Shown here: positions 8,134-15,288 of the stretch, in pieces
Layout of the letters: each line of letters starts with the position of its first letter
Position numbering within the stretch: position 1 is the first letter of the stretch
Made by a program: the position numbers and the translations under genes
Notes under the pieces: generated by a model
The model's input: only the letters and a program-made list of their open reading frames with translations
Told to the model about the DNA's origin: nothing
The model's database searches: none
Assembly: GCF_024723735.1 (NCBI RefSeq)
Contig: NZ_JANQDU010000009.1
Span: forward strand, 1-34,940
Direction: 5' to 3'
Length of the DNA stretch: 34,940 bases
Source: Frigidibacter sp. ROC022
Lineage (GTDB): Bacteria; Pseudomonadota; Alphaproteobacteria; Rhodobacterales; Rhodobacteraceae

Positions 8134-9477
8134 TCAGCTCGCGCCGGCGATGGAAGCTACACCACGCGTTGCGACGCGGCTAGCATCCTGCAGCCCGGTC
8201 ATGATGGCCTTAGCGATCATCGCGATTTCATTCTTCGAGTGATGCGGGGTCAGTTGAACGCGAAACCGGGCTTCCCCTCTGCGTACAGCCGGAAATTCAA
8301 TACAATTGACGACAACTCCTTGCTCCAAGGTACGTCGATACGCGAGCCTCGCCCGGGCCTCACTTCCTGCAACTATGATCGTCATGGCCGATGCGACTCC
8401 GAGCGTTTCGACGTTGCCTGCACCAAGCGCATCTCGAAGCCGTCGGGTGTTGGCGATCACCGAGGCACGCAGGTCTTCCCCCTCGTCGGAGAACACAATG
8501 GCGAGAGCCGCATCAACCGCTCCGAGTTGGGCCGGAATCGGGTAGTTTGAGAAGGTGTATGACCCCGAGAACCCCTGGACTCCCCTGAGGCTAGCTAGAT
8601 CATTGGAGGCGAAGAAACCGCCGATTGAAGCGAATGTCTTGCTGAAGGAACCGATGACATAGTCGATGTCGCTGTAGCTGCAGTGATCGGTCAACAAGCC
8701 CCGTCCCTTGGGGCCCAAACAGCCGAAATCATGGGCAATGTCCAACAGGACCATCGCGCCATACTTGTTCTTTAATTCGATGAGCTCAAAGAAATCCGGA
8801 CAGTCAGAGTCCATGGAAAAAAGAGCCTCGGTGACGACCAAGATCGCTGCCTCCGGCTCGCTTCGACGGATCCGGTCCAGTCTCTTTTCCAGACTGCGCA
8901 TATCATTGTGAATAAACTGGTGGACATTGCCCGTCGCCGCATGCGCACCATGTTGCAGGCAATTGTGTCCAAGTGCGTCAATGACGATATGATCATGGGG
9001 ACGAACAAGTCCCTTGATAATTCCATAGCCAGCGGCCCACCCGGTCGGGAACAGGCAGACATGCGGAATACCAAGAATATCGGAAATCCGGGCTTCGACG
9101 GCGCGGGCTAGATCCGTTTTTCCGCCCATCGGTGCTGAACCTGCACTATGTGCACCATACTTTCGGATTGCATCGATCGATGCCTCGACCACGCGCGGGT
9201 CGTTCGAGAGCCCTAGATAATCCTGTGATGCGCCATTCACCCCCGTGAAGCAGCGTCCCCCCTCATCCTCGACCTCTATGTTCCGGCCTACCTTTGCCCT
9301 GTGCGTCCGGAAATACTGCCAGACACCCGCGTCACTGGCCCGCTCAACGTCCTGCGCGAGGGCTGCGTATCGGTCGGAAAAGTATTGCCCTTTGCCGGAT
9401 TGATGGTCAGCAACATTCCAAGTGAGCGCAGCTGTGGCGGTTTCCAATTTCGGACCATTGTCGAATCTGTTGTTCAC
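8134..9477 (-). CDS. Alpha-oxoamine synthase A (PLP-dependent, class I/II aminotransferase fold)
   Basis: A 447-residue PLP enzyme of the alpha-oxoamine synthase group (relatives: serine palmitoyltransferase, KBL, BioF, 5-aminolevulinate synthase, CqsA), which condense an amino acid with an acyl thioester to an alpha-aminoketone. Landmarks are ASQDYLGLS (83-91), GAHSAGSAPMGGKT, the stacking-His region ALGHNCLQHGA (His171), the PLP-ring Asp246/His249 in DIAHDFG followed by LGPKGRG, and Schiff-base Lys280 in IGSFSKTFAS. The catalytic set looks complete. The start is GTG at 9477, with GGGAGGAG seven bases upstream, overlapping the stop of the frame-restored small ORF. It is the last gene of the cluster. 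Substrates cannot be told from sequence. BioF is unlikely because no biotin genes are near. It is clearly paralogous to AOS B. Confidence 0.88.
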   Translation of the reverse strand: MNNRFDNGPKLETATAALTWNVADHQSGKGQYFSDRYAALAQDVERASDAGVWQYFRTHRAKVGRNIEVEDEGGRCFTGVNGASQDYLGLSNDPRVVEASIDAIRKYGAHSAGSAPMGGKTDLARAVEARISDILGIPHVCLFPTGWAAGYGIIKGLVRPHDHIVIDALGHNCLQHGAHAATGNVHQFIHNDMRSLEKRLDRIRRSEPEAAILVVTEALFSMDSDCPDFFELIELKNKYGAMVLLDIAHDFGCLGPKGRGLLTDHCSYSDIDYVIGSFSKTFASIGGFFASNDLASLRGVQGFSGSYTFSNYPIPAQLGAVDAALAIVFSDEGEDLRASVIANTRRLRDALGAGNVETLGVASAMTIIVAGSEARARLAYRRTLEQGVVVNCIEFPAVRRGEARFRVQLTPHHSKNEIAMIAKAIMTGLQDASRVATRGVASIAGAS

Positions 9478-9498
9478 GTCACATCTCCTCCCAAGACC

Positions 9499-9792
9499 TC
9501 ATTGCGCATCTCTTCCGCCGCGAAGCCCAAAAAACCCACGCCGCCAAAGGTGAATCCCGGCAAGGAAAAACTCTGAAAGGTCAGGTAGAGTGAGTTGGAA
9601 TCGCGGTGGTGATGGTGGAGACAGTTGCCCCAAAAGACTCAGCTGCCGGTCGCCATTTCTTGCCTCGATTCGCGCAAGCTCGAATGGCTGCAGCCTTCCA
9701 CCCATGGTAAACTTTCTAGGCAAGTTCTGCCCAAGCCTGACATCAATTCCGTTGATGTTCTGCACCAACTTGGCACACGCACTTTTGGGCAT
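9499..9792 (-). CDS. Small ORF in the oxoamine synthase cluster, probably frameshifted
   Basis: As read, this encodes 97 residues starting with an ATG at 9792 preceded by GAGGTGA, six bases away, right after the nitroreductase stop, so translation initiation is well supported. I recognise no family. Near its end the frame changes character: after LTLPDLSEF the current frame gives Arg-rich residues to a TGA at 9499. The +1 frame instead gives LPGFTFGGVGFLGFAAEEM and ends at a TGA (9476-9474) that overlaps the GTG start of AOS A. Deleting one T of a five-T run (AAAAA at 9566-9570 on the plus strand) would join the two and make a 105-residue protein. So this may be a frameshifted gene, a sequencing error, or a programmed shift. 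No acyl-carrier DSL motif is present. Confidence 0.55.
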   Translation of the reverse strand: MPKSACAKLVQNINGIDVRLGQNLPRKFTMGGRLQPFELARIEARNGDRQLSLLGQLSPPSPPRFQLTLPDLSEFFLAGIHLWRRGFFGLRGGRDAQ

Positions 9793-9799
9793 ACCGGTC

Positions 9800-10588
9800 T
9801 CACCTCTTTCCGGTTTGGAGATCGCAAATGCTCTCTTCGGCGTTTTCCACATGCGAGGTGAGCCAACTCTCAAGCGGGGCACGGGGACTTTGCAATCGGT
9901 TCTCCAGGGATGCTGGATCTCTATGACCAACCGCCATCCCGCAGACGACGAACTCATCCTCCGGGATCGGGATCGCGTTCCTGATGGCCTGATCATATGG
10001 AGCGAAAGCGGCTTGCACACAGGTATCAAGTCCCTTTGCCCGAGCGCACAGCATGACATTTTGCAGGAACATGCCCAGGTCGAGAAACATGCCGGTTTCC
10101 AAGTGGCGACTCATTGTCACGATCAAACCGACTGGCGCGCCGAAGAATCTATAGTTCTTCATGAACTGCGAGCGCATGCGTTGCACATCGCGTCTGCCAA
10201 TACCCAACGTTTGATACAGGGCCGCCCCAATTTCACTGCGTCGGGACTTATAGGGCTCCAAGAAGCGGTCCGGGTAGTATTTGAAATTTTCTGAGACAGC
10301 TCTGTGGGGAGGCACTTCCGTAGCGATGACGGCCTGCTCGACTCTATGTATGGCCGACTGTCCCAAGAGATGGACGCGCCAGGGCTGAGCATTCGCACCA
10401 GACGGGGCGTACGAGGATGTCTCCAGGATCTCTCTGATAACGCCTGCAGTCACTGGTTTGTCGCGATACGCGCGTATCGAGTGACGAGACCGGATGACCT
10501 CGTTCAGGCAGTTCCAGATAGCCGGAACCGGCTGTGAAGCGACTTGGCGCGCGCGCGGTTCTGCAATGGCAACATGTTCCTGTTTCAT
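9800..10588 (-). CDS. Nitroreductase-family flavoprotein
   Basis: A 262-residue protein of the FMN-dependent nitroreductase fold. The N-terminal FMN-binding motif SRHSIRAYRDKPV (about residues 33-45) and the SSYAPSGANAQPWRVH segment (about 57-72) are diagnostic. A MFLDLGMFLQNVMLCARAKGLDT helix and the closing VVCGMAVGHRD (about 219-229) complete the fold. Members reduce nitro groups, quinones or enones, or oxidise and dehydrogenate in natural-product pathways. The ATG at 10588 overlaps the AOS B stop as ATGA, so translation is coupled. Given its place between two oxoamine synthases, a tailoring redox role on an aminoketone-derived product is a reasonable inference, not shown. Confidence 0.87.
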   Translation of the reverse strand: MKQEHVAIAEPRARQVASQPVPAIWNCLNEVIRSRHSIRAYRDKPVTAGVIREILETSSYAPSGANAQPWRVHLLGQSAIHRVEQAVIATEVPPHRAVSENFKYYPDRFLEPYKSRRSEIGAALYQTLGIGRRDVQRMRSQFMKNYRFFGAPVGLIVTMSRHLETGMFLDLGMFLQNVMLCARAKGLDTCVQAAFAPYDQAIRNAIPIPEDEFVVCGMAVGHRDPASLENRLQSPRAPLESWLTSHVENAEESICDLQTGKR

Positions 10589-11904
10589 AGAAAATCGTCG
10601 GCTGCACTGGTCGTCACCAGCGGCCGCGACTCCGCGCTCGCCCATGCGACAACCTCACTGGTTATCGAAGCCAATCGGTCGATGTCTTCCGCTTCGTGTC
10701 CGGCCATGACTTGAAGGCGCCACCGGCAAGCGTTTCGGGCTACCGCGGGGAATTCGACAAGGTTCACCAGCAGCCCATCAGAAAGGGCACGTGAAGTCAC
10801 AAGTCGCGACTTCCGATTATCGCCCAGAATCACGGGGACGATTGGAGACGGCGTTCCCAAGACATCCAATCCCACGTTGAGCATACTGCGTCGCACCCGG
10901 GTGATGTTCTCAGCCAATTGGCTGCGCAAAGTTTCACCTTCCGGCCCGGATATTATATCCAGACACTCTAGGACGACCGCAGCCTGCATCGGCGAGATGG
11001 CATTTGAGAATGTCGATGGCCCTGAGGACAGGCGCAGCGCAAGCTTTAGCGCCGGGTGGTTACAGGCGACGAAACCACCGTTTGATGCGAACGTCTTCGA
11101 GAACGACCCCATTACGAGACCGACTTTCCCCAGCATTCCTTGCAGTTCAAGTTGGCCACGACCGGTCGGTCCCATTGCCCCGAGATCATGGGCAACATCC
11201 ACCAGCAAGGTCGCCCCGTATTCGTCGGCCAGTCCCTGCAGCGTTGCAATATCCGGTGTATCACTATCCATGCTGAACACGGACTCGGTCACCACGAGAA
11301 TACCGGCATCAGGATCGTTCCGCCTGATCCGGCGAAGCTTTTTCTCGACGCCGTCGGCGCTGCAATGTTGGAATCGGTGCACGTTGTCAGTCGAATTGGC
11401 AGCACCTTCCTGAAGGCAGGCATGAGCGAGGACGTCGATCACAACATGATCCGACGGTTGGATCAGAGTCTTGATGACTCCGTAGCCTGCCCCCCAACCG
11501 GTGGGGAATACGATCGCGTCTGCAGTTGCCACGAACTCGGCGATGCGGCGTTCGAGTTCGAGTTCGAGAGTTTTTTCTGTCAGACCCATCAATGCAACTG
11601 AGCCTGCCGAGTGAACACCAAGGTCACGGGCCGCCTGCGATGCGGCGTCGATCACTCTTGGATGCGAAGCGAGCGACAGGTAGTCCTGTGAGGCGAAGTT
11701 CACCCCACGAACGACTTGGCCCGTCCGGCTGCGCGCTTCGATCCGAGGGCATATTCGCGACGCAGTCGAACGTGTGTATGGATCGACACCCGCCTTTGCT
11801 CGTTCGTTCATCCACTTCGTCAGCGGTGACCAACGATCAAGCAAATCCCGGGTACCATTGTTGAAGAAATCGGGTAGGGCACCGGAAAATGGATCGTATG
11901 CCAT
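10585..11904 (-). CDS. Alpha-oxoamine synthase B (PLP-dependent, paralogue of A)
   Basis: A 439-residue PLP enzyme of the alpha-oxoamine synthase group. Landmarks are ASQDYLSLASHPRV (71-84), GVHSAGSVALMGLTE, the VLAHACLQEGA segment with active-site His161, Asp236/His239 in DVAHDLGAMGPTGRG, and Schiff-base Lys270 in MGSFSKTFASNGG. It shares long blocks with AOS A, including FPTGWGAGYG, ILVVTE, FSMDSD and SFSKTFAS, but differs at both ends. The ATG at 11904 has GGGGAAAGAG a few bases upstream. Its stop overlaps the nitroreductase start by four bases. A 158-base gap separates it from the LuxR-type regulator upstream, enough for its own promoter. Two different oxoamine synthases could make two aminoketones or act as a heteromer, as in eukaryotic serine palmitoyltransferase, but here both keep the lysine. 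Confidence 0.88.
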   Translation of the reverse strand: MAYDPFSGALPDFFNNGTRDLLDRWSPLTKWMNERAKAGVDPYTRSTASRICPRIEARSRTGQVVRGVNFASQDYLSLASHPRVIDAASQAARDLGVHSAGSVALMGLTEKTLELELERRIAEFVATADAIVFPTGWGAGYGVIKTLIQPSDHVVIDVLAHACLQEGAANSTDNVHRFQHCSADGVEKKLRRIRRNDPDAGILVVTESVFSMDSDTPDIATLQGLADEYGATLLVDVAHDLGAMGPTGRGQLELQGMLGKVGLVMGSFSKTFASNGGFVACNHPALKLALRLSSGPSTFSNAISPMQAAVVLECLDIISGPEGETLRSQLAENITRVRRSMLNVGLDVLGTPSPIVPVILGDNRKSRLVTSRALSDGLLVNLVEFPAVARNACRWRLQVMAGHEAEDIDRLASITSEVVAWASAESRPLVTTSAADDFL

Positions 11905-12062
11905 GGCTCTTTCCCCAATCACGCTCTCAAAAGGTAGGGAAACCGATGCAGATCTGTCATGATGCATATGAGCTATGTGGACGGCTATTGGCCGTGCCCG
12001 ATGCTGCAAGCGTCGCGCCTTGCCATTCGTTCACATTTTCGCGGCGTCGGTTGCCCGACGGG
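11905..12062 (-). promoter_or_regulatory. Candidate control region upstream of AOS B
   Basis: The gap between the LuxR gene and AOS B holds two visible symmetric elements. A hairpin CGTCGG-TTGC-CCGACG lies at 12045-12060 directly after the regulator stop. An imperfect operator-like ACGGC-N5-GCCGT lies at 11981-11995. No good sigma-70 promoter could be assigned. This is the likeliest place for the LuxR-type protein to act if it regulates the cluster. Confidence 0.3.
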
Positions 12063-13214
12063 CTACGATCCAGTGATCGGCGGCATGGTCTTGACCATGA
12101 GTTGCAGGACTTGGCCGCGCGTCTTGCAACACGTCTTGCCAAGTACAGCCTGAACCTGATTGCGCGCGGTATTGACGCTGGTCGATCGGATTTCCGCGAT
12201 TTCCGGCGTCGTACGACCACAAATGAGCTCACTGAGAACTTCCGCCTCGGCGGAAGTCAAACCGTACAGGGAAGCGAAGCGCGCCTGATCCAGTGGGGGG
12301 GGACGCGCGGTGTCGATCAGGAAAACAAGGGCTCCGCTCAGGTCTCGTTCGATCTCTGAAGTAGCGTCCTTTACGGGCGCAACATCGATCAGTATATCGT
12401 TGGTCGACCCTCCGCGTTCCAACCGTATTGGTGAGTCCAGTAGTTGGCTTTCCCCGGCAGCCGTAGCAGCGTTGCGCTCAATGGAAGCCCGCAAACGGCT
12501 ATCCATTTCCGGATCCCTACACGCCACCTGCAGCTGTGCTCCGAGACGGATGACACCACTTTCCTCAAATATCCGGTTGGCCTCAGCGTTGGAGACCAAG
12601 ACCTGTCCCGAAGGCAGCGCGATGGCAACACCGATCCCGAAGCGATCCAGCGCCGCCACCACGGCATTGTATCGCGTGCGCAGCATCGAAAACGTGCGGG
12701 TCAATTCCAGCGCCCGCGCAAGATGAGGGGAAACACTCCTGACTAGCGGCACGACGGAGCTTGGGACCGAACGTTGATTTGAACCGTAGGCTAGCGCTAT
12801 GGCGTCAAACCAACCGCGAGTATCATTTAACCTGAACGCAATACGCCTGCGGATTCCGAAATGTACGCGCGCGAAACGATAGTGGTCTTGCGCGTCAAGC
12901 GCTTCAGCGGCAGGTCCGAGTTCGGTATCGAAATAGACCTCGGCCGGCCCCTTCTCGGTAAGCTTTGACCAAGCCGGTGCCTCGTGATGTGCCAGATTTT
13001 CAAGGTAATACGAGTACGTGTTGGTCGGATCATCCCTGTACACCGCACTCGCCGCATCGAAGCCTTCAAAGTCAGTCGCGTGCTCCTGTATCACCAGGAC
13101 TGCCGCACGGGCATCGAAGAAGCTGACCAAATGATCTAGCAGGTTAGGCCAACGCCTCTCACTCAAGACCGAACCGTAGGCATGGACCAACAAATCAGAG
13201 AGTCTTCGTTCCAT
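12063..13214 (-). CDS. LuxR-type transcriptional regulator with long N-terminal sensory region
   Basis: A 383-residue regulator. The C-terminal LuxR helix-turn-helix is at about residues 320-378 (LTSAEAEVLSELICGRTTPEIA, then SVNTARNQVQAVLGKTCCK). The first 300 residues do not show the acyl-homoserine-lactone-binding motifs of classical LuxR. They include a PAS-like segment around 185-215 (GIGVAIALPSGQVLVSNAEAN) and an N-terminal alpha-helical part. Such PAS-LuxR regulators are common in alphaproteobacteria and usually answer to an unknown ligand. The ATG at 13214 lacks a good ribosome-binding site, so the start is tentative. It is the first gene of the minus-strand cluster and a strong candidate for its controller. 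Confidence 0.85.
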   Translation of the reverse strand: MERRLSDLLVHAYGSVLSERRWPNLLDHLVSFFDARAAVLVIQEHATDFEGFDAASAVYRDDPTNTYSYYLENLAHHEAPAWSKLTEKGPAEVYFDTELGPAAEALDAQDHYRFARVHFGIRRRIAFRLNDTRGWFDAIALAYGSNQRSVPSSVVPLVRSVSPHLARALELTRTFSMLRTRYNAVVAALDRFGIGVAIALPSGQVLVSNAEANRIFEESGVIRLGAQLQVACRDPEMDSRLRASIERNAATAAGESQLLDSPIRLERGGSTNDILIDVAPVKDATSEIERDLSGALVFLIDTARPPPLDQARFASLYGLTSAEAEVLSELICGRTTPEIAEIRSTSVNTARNQVQAVLGKTCCKTRGQVLQLMVKTMPPITGS

Positions 13215-13305
13215 CTGCAATAGCCGCGAACAGCCCTCCGCCTAGTCCCTACACCAAGCCAAGCCCCACCCCCGGACCGCCGGAAGCTGGGTTTTCCCGG
13301 CTGTC

Positions 13306-14044
13306 TCACGATGACGGGCCGGGGACGTCATCGGGATAATGCAGGACAATCGGGACGTTGTATCCGATCGCGCTGTGGGGTCGGTCCTCGTTGTGGTGTC
13401 TGCGCCGATCTTCCAGATTTTCGCGGGCGTCGGCAAGGCTCATGAACCAGTGCGCGCTCAGGCACTCGGAGCGGAGCTTCGAATTGAACGCCTCGATGAA
13501 GCCGTTGCCGGTCGGCTTTCCGGGCCGCGAGAAATCCAGCGTGACCTCATGGGCACAGGCCCAGAGATCGAGGTCGCGGGAGATGACCTCGCTGCCATTG
13601 TCGACGCGAATGGTCTTCGGATCGCCGATCCTGCCGCAGACCTTTTCCATCGTCTGCGCGACCTCCTCGCCCCGGCAGGGGAACCGCGGATCGGCCGCCG
13701 GACATAGCCGGGAATGGGTGTCCACGACGGTCAGGATGCGCCGCGTCTAGCTCGTCGTGCACGACGTCCATCGCCCGGACCTCGTTCGGCCCAACCGCTT
13801 CCTGGCGGTCCTCCCGCAGCTTCGCCTTCAGCCGGCGCTTCGGGGCGCTGTTCCGCAGCTGAAGGCCCGACTCATTGTAAATCCTGCGGGCCCTCTTCAT
13901 GTTGATCCCCCATCCCTCACGGCGCAGCAGGACATGCACAGGGCGATACCCATGGCGCACGCCTGTCTCGCAAATCTCCTTGATCCGTCGCTCGACGGCC
14001 GCCTGGTCGGTGCGCCGGGACTTGTCGTGGAACATCGAGGTGTC
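13306..14044 (-). pseudogene. IS3-family transposase OrfB, frameshifted and 5'-truncated
   Basis: The N-proximal part reads TSMFHDKSRRTDQAAVERRI, RHGYRPVHVLLRREGWGIN and YNESGLQLRN, then VVHDEL at about 13745-13760. Past that point the frame changes to VDTHSRLCPAADPRF, IRVDNGSEVISRDLDLWA, DFSRPGKPTGNGFIEAFN and HHNEDRPHSAIGY, all hallmarks of the IS3-type DDE integrase domain. The region between the two frames, normally a conserved hinge, has lost bases, so the gene is frameshifted. Roughly the first 60 residues expected for OrfB are missing or replaced. The element is therefore inactive. It forms the upstream border of the oxoamine synthase cluster. Confidence 0.85.
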
Positions 14045-14133
14045 GAAGCTGTCCCCCGTCAGCGCCACTGGGACATCTGAGTTGATTTTGTAACGGAGGG
14101 TTTCTGGCTCATCGTAAGCACCAAGGAGTGGAG

Positions 14134-14181
14134 ATGAGACAGAAACCCGGAACAGCGAAGCCGACGGCGGGCGGGGCTCAG
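14134..14181 (+). pseudogene. Start fragment of a second IS3-type orfA, plus strand (tentative)
   Basis: After an AAGGAGTGGAG ribosome-binding-like string, an ATG at 14134 opens the peptide MRQKPGTAKPTA, which resembles the start of an IS3-type OrfA from another subgroup. It breaks off within about 16 codons where the minus-strand orfA of the other IS3 element ends. A near-perfect inverted repeat flanks it (14099-14113 with 14133-14147, one mismatch). The assignment rests on recall of the N-terminal string only. Confidence 0.3.
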
Positions 14182-14455
14182 AAGTTTCCCTTTGCCGCCT
14201 CCGCCAGGATCAGCTTGTCCAGCGTCAGTTCCGACACGGCCTTCCCCAGCCCCTATTCTCTTCCTGAAGCCGTTTGAGTTCCCAGAGTCGCTCGGTTCCC
14301 ATCCCGCCGTACTGCTTGCGCCAGCGGAATTCGGTCTGCTCGGATATGCGAACCTCGCGGATCGAATCCACCCGCGTCATTCCCTGGCCGACAAGTACCT
14401 CAACCTGACTCAGCTTCGTGACAATTTCCTCGGTCTTGTGTCGCACCGCAGCCAT
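14178..14455 (-). pseudogene. IS3-family transposase OrfA, frameshifted
   Basis: From the ATG at 14455 the frame reads KTEEIVTKLSQVEVLVGQG, then SEQTEFRWRKQYGGMGTERL and LKRLQEEN, the usual IS3 OrfA helix-turn-helix and leucine-zipper region. After QEEN the current frame goes wrong near 14255. The adjacent frame supplies the expected ending AVSELTLDKLILAEAAKGNF with a stop at 14178-14180. One base has therefore been lost. With the defective OrfB beyond it, the element is inactive. OrfA and OrfB are separated by about 130 bases of foreign sequence, which suggests a chimeric or re-invaded element. Confidence 0.8.
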
Positions 14456-14611
14456 TCTGATCCTCCGTATTCCGAAACAAAACGGCGGACCACCTCATTG
14501 AGGGAGGTACAAGGCGTTTCCCGACACAAGATCAATTTAGGTAGGAAAGTTGGTAGCGCCCCGCGGGCGCTTTCGTAACCAATTGAAAATGTGTACCATA
14601 TGTCGGGATAT

Positions 14612-14687
<76 letters not shown>

Positions 14688-14737
14688 GTTAGGCGCGGGA
14701 TTTGGCCTATGCCACCGGCGGTGTCAAGGCCTGTGGC

Positions 14738-15178
14738 TCATGCCGCGAGCTTTATCTTGCCACGCAGGAAATCGACGATCCCCGAGGCCGGACGCGCGCC
14801 CGGCAGCCGGTCCAGCTCCTTTCCGTTCTGGAACAGGATCAACAGCGGGATCCCGCGGATGCCGAACTGGGCCGACACCTGCGGAAACCGCTCGGTGTCG
14901 ATCTTGGCAAAGCGGACCCGGCCCTTCAGCGCCTCGGCGGCCTTGGCGAACTCGGGCGCCATCTGCCGGCAGGGCCCGCACCAGGGGGCCCAGAAATCGA
15001 CCAGCAGCGGCAGCCCGTCGCCCCGTGCCGCGGCCAGGGTCCGGGAATCGATCTCGGCCACCTTGCCGGTGACCAGCTTGGCGCCGCATGTCGCGCATTT
15101 CGCCGCCTCCACCCGGTCGGCGGCAGTGCGGTTCTTCTGCCCGCATTGCAGGCAGGCAAGGGTCAGGCGATCGGCCAT
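14738..15178 (-). CDS. trxC: Thioredoxin 2-like protein with N-terminal zinc ribbon
   Basis: A 146-residue protein with an N-terminal zinc-ribbon formed by two CxxC pairs (Cys9/Cys12 and Cys28/Cys31), followed by a thioredoxin domain with the catalytic WCGPC at residues 66-70. Conserved [18 protein letters not shown] and the cis-proline-type [14 protein letters not shown] are all visible. This is the layout of thioredoxin 2, a cytoplasmic disulfide reductase whose zinc site lowers its redox potential and which is used in oxidative stress. The ATG at 15178 is preceded by CAGGAG. A perfect palindrome (15191-15212) lies just upstream of the ribosome-binding site, suggesting repressor control. 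It is a single gene between the tRNA and gcvP. Confidence 0.92.
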   Translation of the reverse strand: MADRLTLACLQCGQKNRTAADRVEAAKCATCGAKLVTGKVAEIDSRTLAAARGDGLPLLVDFWAPWCGPCRQMAPEFAKAAEALKGRVRFAKIDTERFPQVSAQFGIRGIPLLILFQNGKELDRLPGARPASGIVDFLRGKIKLAA

Positions 15179-15190
15179 TGCAGGCTCCTG

Positions 15191-15212
15191 TACATTCGTC
15201 TTTCCGAATGTA
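15191..15212. promoter_or_regulatory. Perfect palindrome, likely repressor operator of trxC
   Basis: TACATTCG at 15191-15198 and CGAATGTA at 15205-15212 are exact inverted repeats separated by six bases. The element ends 12 bases before the trxC start codon (15178), so a bound protein would cover the promoter/RBS region. A dimeric regulator is likely, but the cognate protein is not identifiable in the window. Confidence 0.6.
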
Positions 15213-15288
15213 GTCACTTCCGCCCGCGCCACAAGACCGTCCCCCCGGTCCCCCTGCGGCAATCACGCCGCAGGGGGCCGGTCAGCGG

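Noticed and set aside
7542-8183. Plus-strand open frame overlapping the IS6 transposase
   Set aside because: It is the shadow of the minus-strand transposase.
9499-9792. Acyl carrier protein role for the small ORF between nitroreductase and AOS A
   Set aside because: No DSL-type phosphopantetheine site is present in any frame of the segment.
10877-11413. Plus-strand open frames opposite AOS B
   Set aside because: They lie antisense to a clear oxoamine synthase with conserved motifs and have no domain.
8134-11904. Assignment of AOS A or B as BioF (biotin), KBL (threonine) or ALAS (haem)
   Set aside because: No biotin, threonine-dehydrogenase or haem genes are adjacent, the proteins are longer than typical BioF, and two paralogues occur together. 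The specific reaction cannot be named.
12063-13214. Classical AHL-type quorum-sensing LuxR
   Set aside because: The N-terminal region lacks the conserved aromatic and Asp residues of the AHL-binding domain, and no LuxI-like gene is nearby.
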